Of a DNA stretch of 64,000 nt, positions 6,890 through 15,612 are shown in pieces. The notes under the pieces were generated by a model. The model had not been told where the DNA came from, searched no databases, and saw nothing but the letters and a program-made list of their open reading frames with translations. Source of the DNA: Helicobacter cinaedi CCUG 18818 = ATCC BAA-847 (GTDB taxonomy: Bacteria > Campylobacterota > Campylobacteria > Campylobacterales > Helicobacteraceae); the NCBI RefSeq assembly GCF_000155475.1, contig NZ_DS990392.1, positions 179,980 through 243,979 of the forward strand. Direction: 5' to 3'. The translations under genes and the position numbers were made by a program. Each line of letters begins with the position of its first letter. Position 1 is the stretch's first letter.

Positions 6890-8257
6890 TTATGCATTAT
6901 TGAGTGTGGTTTTGCTCTGTGTGTTTGTGGCTTTATCCCACACGATGAGTTCCGTTACACCGGCATTTGTGTTGCTTGCTACGCCTATTTTTTCTATTGC
7001 TTGTGGGGGGATTGTGTTTCTATCAAAAGTGTAAGTCCAGTGATAAGGCTGATAGAAATCAAAATTATCGTGGAAGTATTGTCCTTGCGTTGTTTTTATG
7101 GCAAGGAATGGCTGGGGACCAAAGATATTAGAATCTGTTTGTATATGAAGCTTATTGTGTGAAAAGTCATATTCTAAACGCAGATTTAGTGGCTTTTTAT
7201 CAAGCTTTAGGACAGCTCTCATTGCTACATCGGCTTTTTCATACTTGAAATGCACCTGCGGGTAGGCAAGGGAAGCGTTTTTAATCATATCGCGTAGGAG
7301 ATTGACTTCAAAGCTCATATCGCGGTAATCGTGGCAGTCAAAGGCTAAAATCACATCATCATTTGTTTTTAAGGCTCTTTGAAACGCATCATTAACATCA
7401 TCTTGTGTAATACAGCGAAGCCTCGCATACATATTAAGACATCGTGCTATATAGCGTCTGCAAGAACCCTTTACCTGATAGTCATCGTGGCTTGGGTGAT
7501 AGACTTCCCATTCTGTTGTAGCTCGTCTCCAATCGCCAAAGCGTCCATCGCCACAATCGGGCTGATTAGTATCTAAGCCCTTTGTAGATTGATTGGCATA
7601 ATCAAAGGGTATCCATTGCTCTAAGAAAAAATGGCTATCAGGTCGCTCTGTGTGGAATCCGGGGCGGAAAGTAGAGGGAAAAAAGTGTCTATCAATCAAT
7701 CTGCGAGAGAGAATCTCAGTAATATTACTTCCCCAAAATCGTGTGCCACTAGCGTGATAATCGGCTATGAAAGGCAGAGGGTGATAATGAAAGCTTAAAT
7801 GATCATAATCTGTAACACTTTTTAACCCCGCATAATGATCAAAGATGTTGTGATAGCCTGCATCGCGTCTGCGTGGATTGTAGCCATCAAATCCCGTGTG
7901 GTCCATACAAAACCAATTATATATCCAGCCTCCACCAAAAGAATCTAGCAGGACATTGCGAAATGCCGGAGCAGTAATAGATTCTAACATAACATCAATT
8001 TGCTCCCAAGAGCCGTGCGAATGTAAAAGATGAGGGTCTAAAAAAGTTTGTATGGCTTCTTTTGCTTTAGAATCTAGTGTTGCCCCCCCCCCAGCTAAAT
8101 GTGAAAAATCGCCTTTTTGTAATGCTAAAATCTCATCTTGTGAGCTTACTTTAATCTTAAAAGTGCTTTGAAGTAGCTCACAAATAGCCTGTGTGCTTTG
8201 ATAGAGTGGTCCTTCTGTATCTATGCAATGCACGACATATACGATTGGTTTTTTCAT
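6890..8257 (-). CDS. Uncharacterised glycan-locus protein, possibly deacetylase-like, in frame at G10
   Basis: 455 residues, soluble, no signal peptide. I do not recognise it with confidence. The N-terminus VYVVHCIDTEGP, with an acidic DTEG after a hydrophobic strand, recalls polysaccharide-deacetylase-like barrels. Histidine- and aspartate-rich stretches follow (FCMDHTGFDGYN, LSFHYHPLPF, FDCHDYRDM). The last 100 residues look like a beta-rich accessory domain. The G10 tract codes for LAGGGAT at about residues 54-60, in a region that looks like a loop. The start at 8257 has GGGAG upstream. It lies between two methyltransferase genes and is probably a sugar-modifying or hydrolytic enzyme; function unproven. 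Confidence 0.6.
   Translation of the reverse strand: MKKPIVYVVHCIDTEGPLYQSTQAICELLQSTFKIKVSSQDEILALQKGDFSHLAGGGATLDSKAKEAIQTFLDPHLLHSHGSWEQIDVMLESITAPAFRNVLLDSFGGGWIYNWFCMDHTGFDGYNPRRRDAGYHNIFDHYAGLKSVTDYDHLSFHYHPLPFIADYHASGTRFWGSNITEILSRRLIDRHFFPSTFRPGFHTERPDSHFFLEQWIPFDYANQSTKGLDTNQPDCGDGRFGDWRRATTEWEVYHPSHDDYQVKGSCRRYIARCLNMYARLRCITQDDVNDAFQRALKTNDDVILAFDCHDYRDMSFEVNLLRDMIKNASLAYPQVHFKYEKADVAMRAVLKLDKKPLNLRLEYDFSHNKLHIQTDSNIFGPQPFLAIKTTQGQYFHDNFDFYQPYHWTYTFDRNTIPPQAIEKIGVASNTNAGVTELIVWDKATNTQSKTTLNNA
8083..8092. repeat. G10 tract in the 6890-8257 gene
   Basis: Coding flanks TTTAGCT and CAACAC; in frame as read. Confidence 0.9.
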
Positions 8258-8321
8258 AACAACTCCCTAAAAATCAAAATACAAAATGTGAATCTAAGTC
8301 ATATTTCAAGCCCGTGATAAA

Positions 8322-8986
8322 TCACAAAGGCTTTACAAAAAAAGATGGGGCGTGAGCAAAGGGAAGCTTTTGTAACTGGATATTTTTCCCTTTAATAAAA
8401 TCTTCCACCGCCTTTTCTTCACCCGGAAAACAAGGATAATCATCTAGCATTATTATCCCCCCCCCCCCGTTACTCGCTCATAAAGATTTTCCAAAATCGT
8501 AACGCAAGGCTCATACACATCAACATCAATATGCAGGAGCGAGATTCTAAGCTCGGGGTGGTCTTTGCAGTATTGCGGCACGGTTTGATTGATATCGCCT
8601 TTGACAAGCTCATAGTTTTTCACATCTTTAGCCTTTAAGGCAGTGTGCATTTCATCTATACTTATACTCTCCCCACCAGAAGCATCAATAAAGTCTTGTA
8701 GAATCTGCTTATCCTCTTCAAAGTTTGTAGGTGGGAACATACCAAAAATATCAAAGCCAATCAGCTTTCTTGAGTAAGGATTCTCCACCACATCTCTAAA
8801 TCCAGCCATTTGGAAAAACGACTTACCTCTAAAGATTCCACACTCCACTATATCGCCCGGAATCCCTATGGTCTTTTTGTATATCTCATAGTGTGAGAGA
8901 AGTTTGCCAAATCTAAAAGCATCAACTTGTTTATAGTATTCGTTTTCGTGGAAGTAGTAGTCATCTTGTCGGTAATTCGTGCTCAT
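8322..8986 (-). pseudogene. TylF/MycF-type sugar methyltransferase, phase OFF at G12
   Basis: Metal-dependent O-methyltransferase family acting on sugars (TylF/MycF type). Visible features are GDIVECGIFRGKSFFQMAG near residue 42 and LLHIDVDVYEPC near 155. At about residue 173 the reading frame enters a G12 tract, and as read it ends at TAA immediately after it. In the other frame the family's conserved end continues (GG-IIMLDDYPCF... to VKPL, stop at 8322). The DDY motif needed for metal binding is therefore lost in this phase. G10 or G13 would give a 220-221 residue enzyme. It is a switched-off gene rather than a decayed one. The start at 8986 has AAAGGAG. Confidence 0.85.
8457..8468. repeat. 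G12 tract in TylF-type methyltransferase (OFF)
   Basis: The tract encodes the glycines just before the DDY motif. ON at G10 or G13. Confidence 0.9.
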
Positions 8987-9003
8987 AAAAAACTCCTTTG
9001 GGT

Positions 9004-10050
9004 TTATGTTGTGTATTCGCTATTAGCTCTTTCGTATTCCTCGTGGCGACCGATGTCAATCCAATAGTCAGTGATTAAATACGAGTGGGAATTATAGTGT
9101 GCTTGGCTAAAAATAAGATTAAATAAGCTAGGCATATCAAAAAAGCAATCCTTGGGGATAAGGGGCAGAATCTGCGGCTCTAGCACATAGATTCCCGCAC
9201 TCACAAGGAAACTTTGCGTGGGCTTTTCTATGATGTTAAGAATCTTGCTCTCCTCGCATTCTACCACGCCATAAGGCACTTGATAGCTATACTCTCTCAC
9301 ACCCATTGTAGCGTGTGAGCCACGCTCATTATGAAACTCTAGCATTGCTTGAAAGCTTATATCGCTTAAAATATCGCCATTCATCACAAAAAACGGCTTT
9401 TCTCCTATGTTGTCAATCAGGCTTAATGCCCCGGCTGTGCCTAGAGCTTTCTCTTCCTTGACATAGCGGATAGATAATCCAAACTTGCTCCCATCGCCAA
9501 AAAAATCTTCAATGATATGTGATTTGTAATTCACACAAAGAATAATATTACTAAAGCCTTGAGCCTTAAATCGCTCTAAAATGATTTGTAAAATCGGCTT
9601 TGAGCCGACTTTAAGCATAGGCTTTGGGATAGAATCTGTCAAAGGTCTAAGACGCTTCCCCAAGCCCCCTGCCATAATCACAATGGGATTATCAAAAATT
9701 GGCGTTCTTAGCAAGGAAGCAATGGATTCTATCCGCACGATTTTGCCATTCTCATCTAAAAGCGGAATCTCATAAATATTATATCGTGCTGAAAGCCCAA
9801 TAAGCTTTTGTTTAGAATCTTTGATACTTGCGGTAATGGGGGACTTTTGCATAATAGATTCCACAGGGCTTTGCAGACTTAAGCCCTTAAGCAATCCCCT
9901 GCGTATATCTGGGTCAGTCAAAATACCTAAAAACTTGCCATTTCTATCATTGACAACAAGTAGTCTTACACCATCATAAGTGCCAAAAATCTTTAGCGCA
10001 TCTTGAATGCTTGTGTCTAAAAAAACGGATAATTGTTTGATGTTTTGCAT
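9004..10050 (-). CDS. ptmE: CBS-domain sugar-1-phosphate nucleotidyltransferase (PtmE-like)
   Basis: 348 residues. Two CBS motifs occupy residues 1-115 (GILTDPDIRRGL near 55). A sugar-phosphate nucleotidyltransferase domain then begins with IVIMAGGLGKRLRPLTD and has FFVMNGDIL and TDYWIDIG. This architecture is that of Campylobacter PtmE, the guanylyltransferase that makes a GDP-amino sugar for legionaminic acid. I take the ATG at 10050, which has AAGGA upstream; a longer reading to 10143 would cross the promoter. It is divergent from the next gene, which carries a homologous CBS domain. The exact nucleotide and sugar are inferred from the family. Confidence 0.8.
   Translation of the reverse strand: MQNIKQLSVFLDTSIQDALKIFGTYDGVRLLVVNDRNGKFLGILTDPDIRRGLLKGLSLQSPVESIMQKSPITASIKDSKQKLIGLSARYNIYEIPLLDENGKIVRIESIASLLRTPIFDNPIVIMAGGLGKRLRPLTDSIPKPMLKVGSKPILQIILERFKAQGFSNIILCVNYKSHIIEDFFGDGSKFGLSIRYVKEEKALGTAGALSLIDNIGEKPFFVMNGDILSDISFQAMLEFHNERGSHATMGVREYSYQVPYGVVECEESKILNIIEKPTQSFLVSAGIYVLEPQILPLIPKDCFFDMPSLFNLIFSQAHYNSHSYLITDYWIDIGRHEEYERANSEYTT
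9869..9909. repeat. Left arm of a 41-bp perfect inverted repeat
   Basis: Exact reverse complement of 10424-10464. Both arms lie in the CBS-domain coding regions of two divergent genes and encode the same IRRGLLKGLSLQS segment. Confidence 0.9.
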
Positions 10051-10088
10051 AGTTTTTGAATATGTCCTTAAGAGTGAAATTAAGATAC

Positions 10089-10112
10089 GAAAAGTCAAAT
10101 TTTCATAACTAA
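10089..10112. repeat. Left arm of a 24-bp perfect inverted repeat
   Basis: Exact reverse complement of 10213-10236, in the divergent intergenic region. It shares nearly the same centre as the 41-bp repeat. Confidence 0.9.
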
Positions 10113-10143
10113 CACAATGCCTATTTTTAGGTTTTGGAGGCAC

Positions 10144-10149
10144 ATTCTA
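10144..10149 (-). promoter_or_regulatory. Extended -10 promoter for the ptmE-like gene
   Basis: The minus strand reads TGCTAGAAT about 95 bases before the start at 10050. Confidence 0.5.
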
Positions 10150-10212
10150 GCAAAAACAAACTGAATTTATCTTAAGAAAAAATGCCTTGTCTATCGCAAA
10201 CAAACTTCATAT

Positions 10213-10236
10213 TTAGTTATGAAAATTTGACTTTTC
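10213..10236. repeat. Right arm of the 24-bp inverted repeat
   Basis: Pairs with 10089-10112. Confidence 0.9.
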
Positions 10237-10242
10237 ATAACT
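10215..10242. promoter_or_regulatory. Operator-like palindrome upstream of the CBS-aminotransferase
   Basis: Arms AGTTATGAAAA and TTTTCATAACT are perfectly complementary around a six-base centre. It ends 25 bases before the start codon at 10268. A regulator site or an RNA hairpin are both possible; the mirror copy near 10090 has lost the second arm. Confidence 0.5.
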
Positions 10243-10267
10243 TGCCAATGCTCTCAAGGAGAAATAG

Positions 10268-11689
10268 TTGAATAGTAAAGTGGGAAGTTTAGGATTGAGC
10301 GAGTTTTGCATTGATTATGAGGCGAGTATTTTTACGGCAATGTCTTGTATCAATCAAAATACAATGGGCGTTGCGTTTGTGGTGGATTCTGCTATGAAGT
10401 TACAAGGTGTGATAAGCGATGGGGATATACGCAGGGGATTGCTTAAGGGCTTAAGTCTGCAAAGTCCTGCTAAATCCATTATACAAAAAGAATATTATTA
10501 CACGCTACAAAATGATGTGATTGATAATGCGAAATTAGCGGAGTTTAGGCTCATTCCCATTGTGGATACATCGCATATTTTGGTGGATTATTATTCAAGT
10601 AAAAAAAGATTCTATCCTGTGGCAACACCGAGTTTGCACGGCAATGAGCTAAATTATCTCTTAGATGCCTTTCTTAGTTCGTGGATTTCAAGTAGTGGGC
10701 GTTATATTACGCAGTTTGAGGAGGCATTTGCTTCATATTGTGGAGTGGGACAGGGGGTGAGTGTGTTTAATGGCACGGTGGCTTTGCACTTAGCACTCCA
10801 TTCTCTTGGAATTAAGCAAGGCGATGAAGTTATCGTGCCTGATTTGACTTTTGCTGCTACGATTAATGCTGTTTTGTTGGCTGGTGCTACGCCTGTAATT
10901 GTAGATATTGAGGAAGATTCTTGGTGTATTTCTCCACAAGCCATAGAGTCTGCTATTACGCCAAAAACAAGGGCAATTATCCCTGTACATTTATATGGGC
11001 AAGTATGCGATATGGAAGCGATTATGAATTGTGCTAAAAAGTATAAACTTTATGTGATTGAGGATTGTGCAGAGGCTCACGGAGCGGAGTTTAATGACAA
11101 AAAGGTGGGGAGCTTTGGCGATGTGGGGTGCTTTTCATTTTTTGGGAATAAGGTCATTACCACAGGGGAAGGTGGAATGTGCGTGTGTAGTGACAAGGCG
11201 TTGAGTGAGAAAATGAGAATCTTGCGTGATCACGGAATGGATAAGCACAAGCGATATTGGCATAGCGAAGTTGGCTTTAATTATCGTATGACAAATATTC
11301 AAGCCGCACTAGGACTAGCACAGCTTGAACGCATTGATGAGATTTTATATCATCGCACACGATATGAGGAGCAGTATAAGCAGATTCTAGGCTCATTGAT
11401 TATCCCTCAAGCTCATTTGCCAAAACGAAAGAAAATCACTTGGTTGGCGAGTTTTTTATTTCGCGGTGAGAATAAAGATGCGTTTATACAGGAGTTAAAG
11501 AAAAATGGTATTGATTCACGAAATTTTTTCTATCCATTAAGTGATATGCCCCTGTATGCAAAATATGCAAAGCCCACACCGGTAGCACATAAGATTTCTA
11601 AACTTGGCTTTAATTTGCCAACTTATGAATCGCTAAGAAGCCTTGAGGATATTAGCTCAAGCATTCAATCAATTTTAAAGGAGTTTTGA
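10268..11689 (+). CDS. CBS-domain DegT/DnrJ/EryC1-type sugar aminotransferase (LegC-like)
   Basis: 473 residues. A CBS domain (ISDGDIRRGLLKGL near residue 52) is fused to a PLP-dependent sugar aminotransferase from about residue 115. Visible aminotransferase motifs are EDCAEAHGAEF, then FFGNKVITTGEGG with the PLP lysine, then NYRMTNIQAALG. It adds an amino group to a keto-sugar nucleotide; LegC of the legionaminic acid pathway is the nearest functional analogue. The start is TTG at 10268 with AAGGAG upstream. The CBS fusion is unusual and mirrors the divergent nucleotidyltransferase, suggesting common control by the same ligand. The stop overlaps the next ATG. Confidence 0.82.
   Translation: MNSKVGSLGLSEFCIDYEASIFTAMSCINQNTMGVAFVVDSAMKLQGVISDGDIRRGLLKGLSLQSPAKSIIQKEYYYTLQNDVIDNAKLAEFRLIPIVDTSHILVDYYSSKKRFYPVATPSLHGNELNYLLDAFLSSWISSSGRYITQFEEAFASYCGVGQGVSVFNGTVALHLALHSLGIKQGDEVIVPDLTFAATINAVLLAGATPVIVDIEEDSWCISPQAIESAITPKTRAIIPVHLYGQVCDMEAIMNCAKKYKLYVIEDCAEAHGAEFNDKKVGSFGDVGCFSFFGNKVITTGEGGMCVCSDKALSEKMRILRDHGMDKHKRYWHSEVGFNYRMTNIQAALGLAQLERIDEILYHRTRYEEQYKQILGSLIIPQAHLPKRKKITWLASFLFRGENKDAFIQELKKNGIDSRNFFYPLSDMPLYAKYAKPTPVAHKISKLGFNLPTYESLRSLEDISSSIQSILKEF
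10424..10464. repeat. Right arm of the 41-bp inverted repeat
   Basis: Pairs with 9869-9909. Confidence 0.9.
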
Positions 11690-12551
11690 TGATACAGAGT
11701 TGTTACTTATGCGGAAGTGATAAAAGGAGCAGGATTCATAATGGTGTGCGTGATGATAAGAGCATTGGCGTATGGGAATGCTTGGAATGTGGGCTTGTGT
11801 ATTTGGATTCACATAAGACGAATGAAGCGTTTTATAAAGAAGGCAAAATGCACGATGAACGCATACAAATGCTTGTCGGGGGGGGGGGAACCTAGCTGCT
11901 AATGATGAAGATGCAAAAAGGAGATATGAATTTGTGAAAAATATGATTGCTTGTAAGGAGATTTGCGACTTTGGAAGCGGATATGGGGGATTTTTGACTC
12001 TAGCAAAAGAAGCGGCAGATTCTGTATGTGGTGTGGAGCTAGAATCTCAAGTAGCCCCCGTGTATGAGAGAGAGCAGATTCCACTTTATGTAAGCATAGA
12101 GGATACGCATAAGAACTTTGATGTGATTACAAGTTTTCATTGTTTGGAGCATTTAGCAAATCCCATTGAGTTCCTTAAGACTTTTAAACGACACTTGAAA
12201 AAAGGTGGCAAGATTATCCTTGAAGTGCCAAATGCGAATGACGCCCTGCTTAGAATCTATAAGAGTGAGGCGTTTGCTGATTTTACATATTGGAGTGCGC
12301 ATTTGTATTTATTTACGCCTCATACACTTGAGAAGTTGGCTAAATTGGCAGGATTGAAAGTGGAGTTTATTAAATGTGTGCAGAGATACTCTCTTTCAAA
12401 TCATCTCTACTGGCTCTCCCACAATAAACCAGCTGGGCATAAGGTGTGGGGTGAGTTTTTGGATAATGAGTTACTCAAGTGTGCGTATGAGCAGACTTTA
12501 GCATCTCTTGGGGCGAGTGATACGCTTTTTGCGTTGCTTAGTGCGGAGTAG
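11689..12551 (+). pseudogene. Zinc-ribbon SAM methyltransferase, phase OFF at G11
   Basis: N-terminal part: CYLCGSDKR and CLECGLVYLD, a four-cysteine zinc-binding module as found in sugar C-methyltransferases. As read, the frame ends at a TAG just after the G11 tract (about residue 68). The rest of the enzyme is open in another frame from the tract to 12551: NLAANDEDAKRRYEF, then motif I ICDFGSGYGGF, then SFHCLEHLANP. G12 or G9 would join the halves into a 286-287 residue protein. The ATG at 11689 shares its A with the TGA of the aminotransferase, with AAAGGAG upstream. A GTG at 11934 could give a truncated product but has no zinc module. Confidence 0.85.
11878..11888. repeat. G11 tract in the zinc-ribbon methyltransferase (OFF)
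   Basis: ON at G9 or G12. Confidence 0.9.
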
Positions 12552-12654
12552 AATCTGTATTAAATATTTTTACGAGCGAATCTTGATTTATGTTTGTTTA
12601 TTTTTGAAGGGGAAGGCTTATGTTTGATTTGGAGTAAGAGTAAAGGGGTAAAAG

Positions 12655-13521
12655 ATGATTTATGTATCAAGTTCTTGTATCAAGGCTCAATACATTAAGC
12701 AAAGTGTAAAAACACTTGCAGAGAGTGGATTTGACTGTATTGAGCTTTCTGGTGGTAGTGAGTATTATCCGCAAATTCTAGAAGATTTACTGGAATTGAA
12801 AGAAAAATATAATTTGCAATTTGCGTGTCATAATTATTTTCCCCCGCCTAAAAATGGTGATTTTGTCATTAATCTTGCGAGTTTGGATTCTGCTGTGTTT
12901 GAGCGTTCGTTGGAGCATTTGCATACAGCTTTGGAGTATAGTCATAAGCTTGGAAGTGCTCATTTTGGCTTTCACGCTGGATTCTTTTTGCCACTACATT
13001 CAAATGAACTGGGTGCTTTGGAGCTAAGAAATAAACATAGAATCTATAATAAACATAAGGCGATAGAGCAGTTTATCAAGGGCTATAAGCTATTAGATAG
13101 TAGTGCCAAAAGGCTTGGGATTACCCTGTATATTGAAAATAATGTTATTTCTACTGCGTATGCCAACAAGTATGGCACTTGGGATTTGGCTATGCTACTT
13201 TGCTTGGAGGATTTGCTTAAACTTCAAGATTCTATTGATTGTAAATTATTACTTGATGTGGGGCATTTGAAAGTGAGTGCTTATACAATGGATAGGGATT
13301 TTATGAGTGAGTTAAAAGGCTGTGCTAGGGTGGCGGATTATATCCATTTGAGCGATAATAATAGTTTAAGTGATGAAAATAAGTATATCAGTATGGAGAG
13401 TGAGTTTTTGCCCACCCTTGTTTCTTTTCATCATAGTCAAAAAATTTATACATTAGAAGTGTATAGTGGCTTAGATTCTCTTAGAAAAAGCTATGAAGTA
13501 GCTAAGGCAATATTTGGGTAG
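12655..13521 (+). CDS. TIM-barrel sugar isomerase/epimerase-like protein
   Basis: 288 residues of the xylose-isomerase-like/endonuclease IV-type barrel family. Typical pieces are FDCIELSGGS near residue 26, FACHNYFPPP near 57, FGFHAGFF near 104, LYIENNV near 160, LLLDVGHLKVS near 200 and YIHLSDNN near 230, with His, Glu and Asp residues placed as metal ligands. Such proteins sit in sugar loci as isomerases or epimerases. It precedes an amidotransferase gene with 74 bases between them. No tract. Reaction not assignable. Confidence 0.7.
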   Translation: MIYVSSSCIKAQYIKQSVKTLAESGFDCIELSGGSEYYPQILEDLLELKEKYNLQFACHNYFPPPKNGDFVINLASLDSAVFERSLEHLHTALEYSHKLGSAHFGFHAGFFLPLHSNELGALELRNKHRIYNKHKAIEQFIKGYKLLDSSAKRLGITLYIENNVISTAYANKYGTWDLAMLLCLEDLLKLQDSIDCKLLLDVGHLKVSAYTMDRDFMSELKGCARVADYIHLSDNNSLSDENKYISMESEFLPTLVSFHHSQKIYTLEVYSGLDSLRKSYEVAKAIFG

Positions 13522-13558
13522 TTGAGCAATTTTTAACAAAAAAAAACGCAAAGTGTGA

Positions 13559-13564
13559 TATGAT
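13559..13564 (+). promoter_or_regulatory. -10 element for the amidotransferase gene
   Basis: TGTGATATGAT gives a TATGAT hexamer about 30 bases before the ATG at 13596. Confidence 0.45.
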
Positions 13565-13595
13565 TCCTACCTATCTTAATTTTAAAGGAGTGCAA

Positions 13596-14706
13596 ATGAA
13601 GTATTGCAAGAAGTGTGTAATGCCTGATACGCGACCGGGTATTACATTTGATAGTGATGGCGTGTGTATGCCGTGTAAAAATCACGAGCGTAAGCAAAAG
13701 GTGGATTATGAAGCACGATTTGAGGAGTTTAAAAAGCTATGCGATAAGTATCGTGGGTGTAATGGAGATTCTTGGGATTGTGCGATTGCTGTGAGTGGTG
13801 GGAAAGATTCGTATATGTTAGTCCATGTGATGAGAGAAAAAATGGGTATGAATCCACTTTTATTGTTTGTTGATGACAACTTGTCTGTTACCGAGGCTGG
13901 AAAACATAATTTGCTTAACCTGTCCGAGGAGTTTGGTTGCCATCTTATTCGTTTTAATCTTGATAGAAGATTGAATAAATTGATAACTCGGAAAACATTC
14001 GAGAAGTATGGAAAACCAATGTGGTTGGTGGAACAGCTCATTGGGACATATCCTGTTCATATGGCGTTACGGTTTAATATTTCGCTGCTTGTTTATGCAG
14101 AAAATATGAGTTATGAATATGGTGGCTTTGGTGCCAAGGAAACTTATAGCGCTAAAAATCTTTTGCAAGATAGTGCTGTTGGTGATATTGCCACACAGTT
14201 GATTGATGATAATATCAAAAAACAAGATTTTGGTTTTATTCTCCCCCCCCCCCCAGTCAGAACTAGAAAAGCTTGATCCTATTTATCTTTCTTATTTTAT
14301 TCCTTGGAATTCATATTCACATTATATTTTTGCCAAATCCAGAGGCCTTCACGATCTAAGAGGCGAATGGGACAGAACAATGAGTGTGGAAAGTTTTGAT
14401 CAGGTAGATTCTATTGGGTTGCATGTACATCATTGGATGAAATATCCTAAATTTGGACACGCCTATGCAACAGATATGACTTCTCGTTTTATTCGTTATG
14501 GAATGATGAGTAGGGACGAAGCTATAGAACTTGTTAAAAAGCACGATCACGATTTGGATCTTAGGGTTGTAGAAGATTTTTGCAAATTCACGGGATATAG
14601 AGAGAGTGAGTTTTGGAAGATTTTAGATGGATTCTACAATCGTGATATTTTCACAAAAGATAGCTTTGGGCGTTGGGTGTTAAAAAACCCTGTATGGGAA
14701 TCTTAA
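13596..14706 (+). pseudogene. PseA/PtmG/WbpG-like N-acetyl sugar amidotransferase, phase OFF at C12
   Basis: ATP-dependent amidotransferase that converts an acetamido to an acetamidino sugar. It begins with a cysteine cluster (KYCKKCVMPDTRPG, CMPCKNHE) and has the PP-loop AVSGGKDSYMLV near residue 65. At about residue 216 a C12 tract encodes prolines. As read, the frame stops at 14276 after VRTRKA. The correct C-terminal half (QSELEKLDPIYLSYF... to NPVWES) is open in another frame to 14706. C11 or C14 would restore a 369-370 residue enzyme. The start at 13596 has AAAGGAG and sits at the conserved N-terminus. C runs on the coding strand are the minority here; only two of 19 tracts have this orientation. 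Confidence 0.88.
14243..14254. repeat. C12 tract in the amidotransferase (OFF)
   Basis: Encodes prolines on the coding strand; ON at C11 or C14. Confidence 0.9.
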
Positions 14707-14729
14707 AAAACAAACAAAAGGATCAAATT

Positions 14730-15608
14730 ATGGAAAACAATAAAGTAATGCCTAGCACTTTATGTGCGGGGGGGGGGGGGGATAACTCCTTAAATAGCCA
14801 CCTCTCAAGCAGCGATTCGGAAGTATCTTTAGGCAATTTTAAGGGTTGTGAAGATTCTTGTGCGAGAAGCTACCTAAGCGGTAGTGAGCAAGCACAAGAA
14901 GCAAACTCCCTTAAAAGTGCCAAAGAGACAACGCAAAGTTTAGATTCCAAATCAGCTTATAACGAAAAATACGCTAAGGGCTATGGTGTTAGATACCCTG
15001 AAGGGCATATTATACGCTTTTATGAGCGGATTTTAAAATATGAGTTGGGACTGACTTCGGGGAAAGTATTTGACTTTGGTTGTGGGAATGGCACACACGC
15101 TGAATATTTTCAAAGCAAGGGCTTTAGAGTTTATGGTGTGGATATTATCAAAGAGGCAATAACTCAAGCTCAAGGCATTATGGGACAAAGGGCAAAGCTT
15201 ATAGAGCCAAATCAAAGCGTGGCTAACTTATTTGATACTCAATTTGATTTAGTCTTTGCTAATCAAAGCTTGTATTATTTAGATAATGCAAACTTAAGGC
15301 GGCAGGTTGATGAGCTATACTCTATGACTAGAAAAGGTGGAATCTGCTTTTTTACGATGATGGGCAGAAAAAATGGTTATACTAAACACATTACAAAGGA
15401 GTTTGACAATGGATTGAGTGAGGTGACTTTGAGTGGTAGGCTAAATGAGCGGACTTATATTAGGTTTGTGAATGATGAAAGTGAGCTAAAGAATATCTTT
15501 ACTCCTTTTAAGTCTTTGTATATTGGTGAGTATTTGATAAATCTGTATGAGCCACCTACATATGAGGGAAATTCACATCATTATATGTTTATTGGAAAAA
15601 AGGAGTGA
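14730..15608 (+). CDS. SAM methyltransferase with a tract-bearing N-terminal leader, in frame at G14
   Basis: 292 residues. The first 70 or so are low-complexity and rich in Ser, Asn and Glu (MENNKVMPSTLCAGGGGDN...), with the G14 tract at residues 13-17. The methyltransferase begins around SAYNEKYAKGYG; motif I is VFDFGCGNGTHAEYF and the acidic residue is in YGVDIIK. G13 and G15 both give stops within a few codons, so the leader seems to exist to carry the switch. The start at 14730 has AAAGGA. Target probably a surface glycan. Confidence 0.8.
   Translation: MENNKVMPSTLCAGGGGDNSLNSHLSSSDSEVSLGNFKGCEDSCARSYLSGSEQAQEANSLKSAKETTQSLDSKSAYNEKYAKGYGVRYPEGHIIRFYERILKYELGLTSGKVFDFGCGNGTHAEYFQSKGFRVYGVDIIKEAITQAQGIMGQRAKLIEPNQSVANLFDTQFDLVFANQSLYYLDNANLRRQVDELYSMTRKGGICFFTMMGRKNGYTKHITKEFDNGLSEVTLSGRLNERTYIRFVNDESELKNIFTPFKSLYIGEYLINLYEPPTYEGNSHHYMFIGKKE
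14768..14781. repeat. G14 tract in a methyltransferase leader (ON)
   Basis: The longest tract in the window; in frame as read. Coding flanks TATGTGC and ATAACTCC. Confidence 0.9.
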
Positions 15609-15612
15609 AAAA

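Noticed and set aside
10051-10143. Longer N-terminus for the ptmE-like protein starting at 10143
   Set aside because: It would run across the promoter and intergenic inverted repeat; ATG 10050 has a good ribosome binding site and starts the CBS domain.
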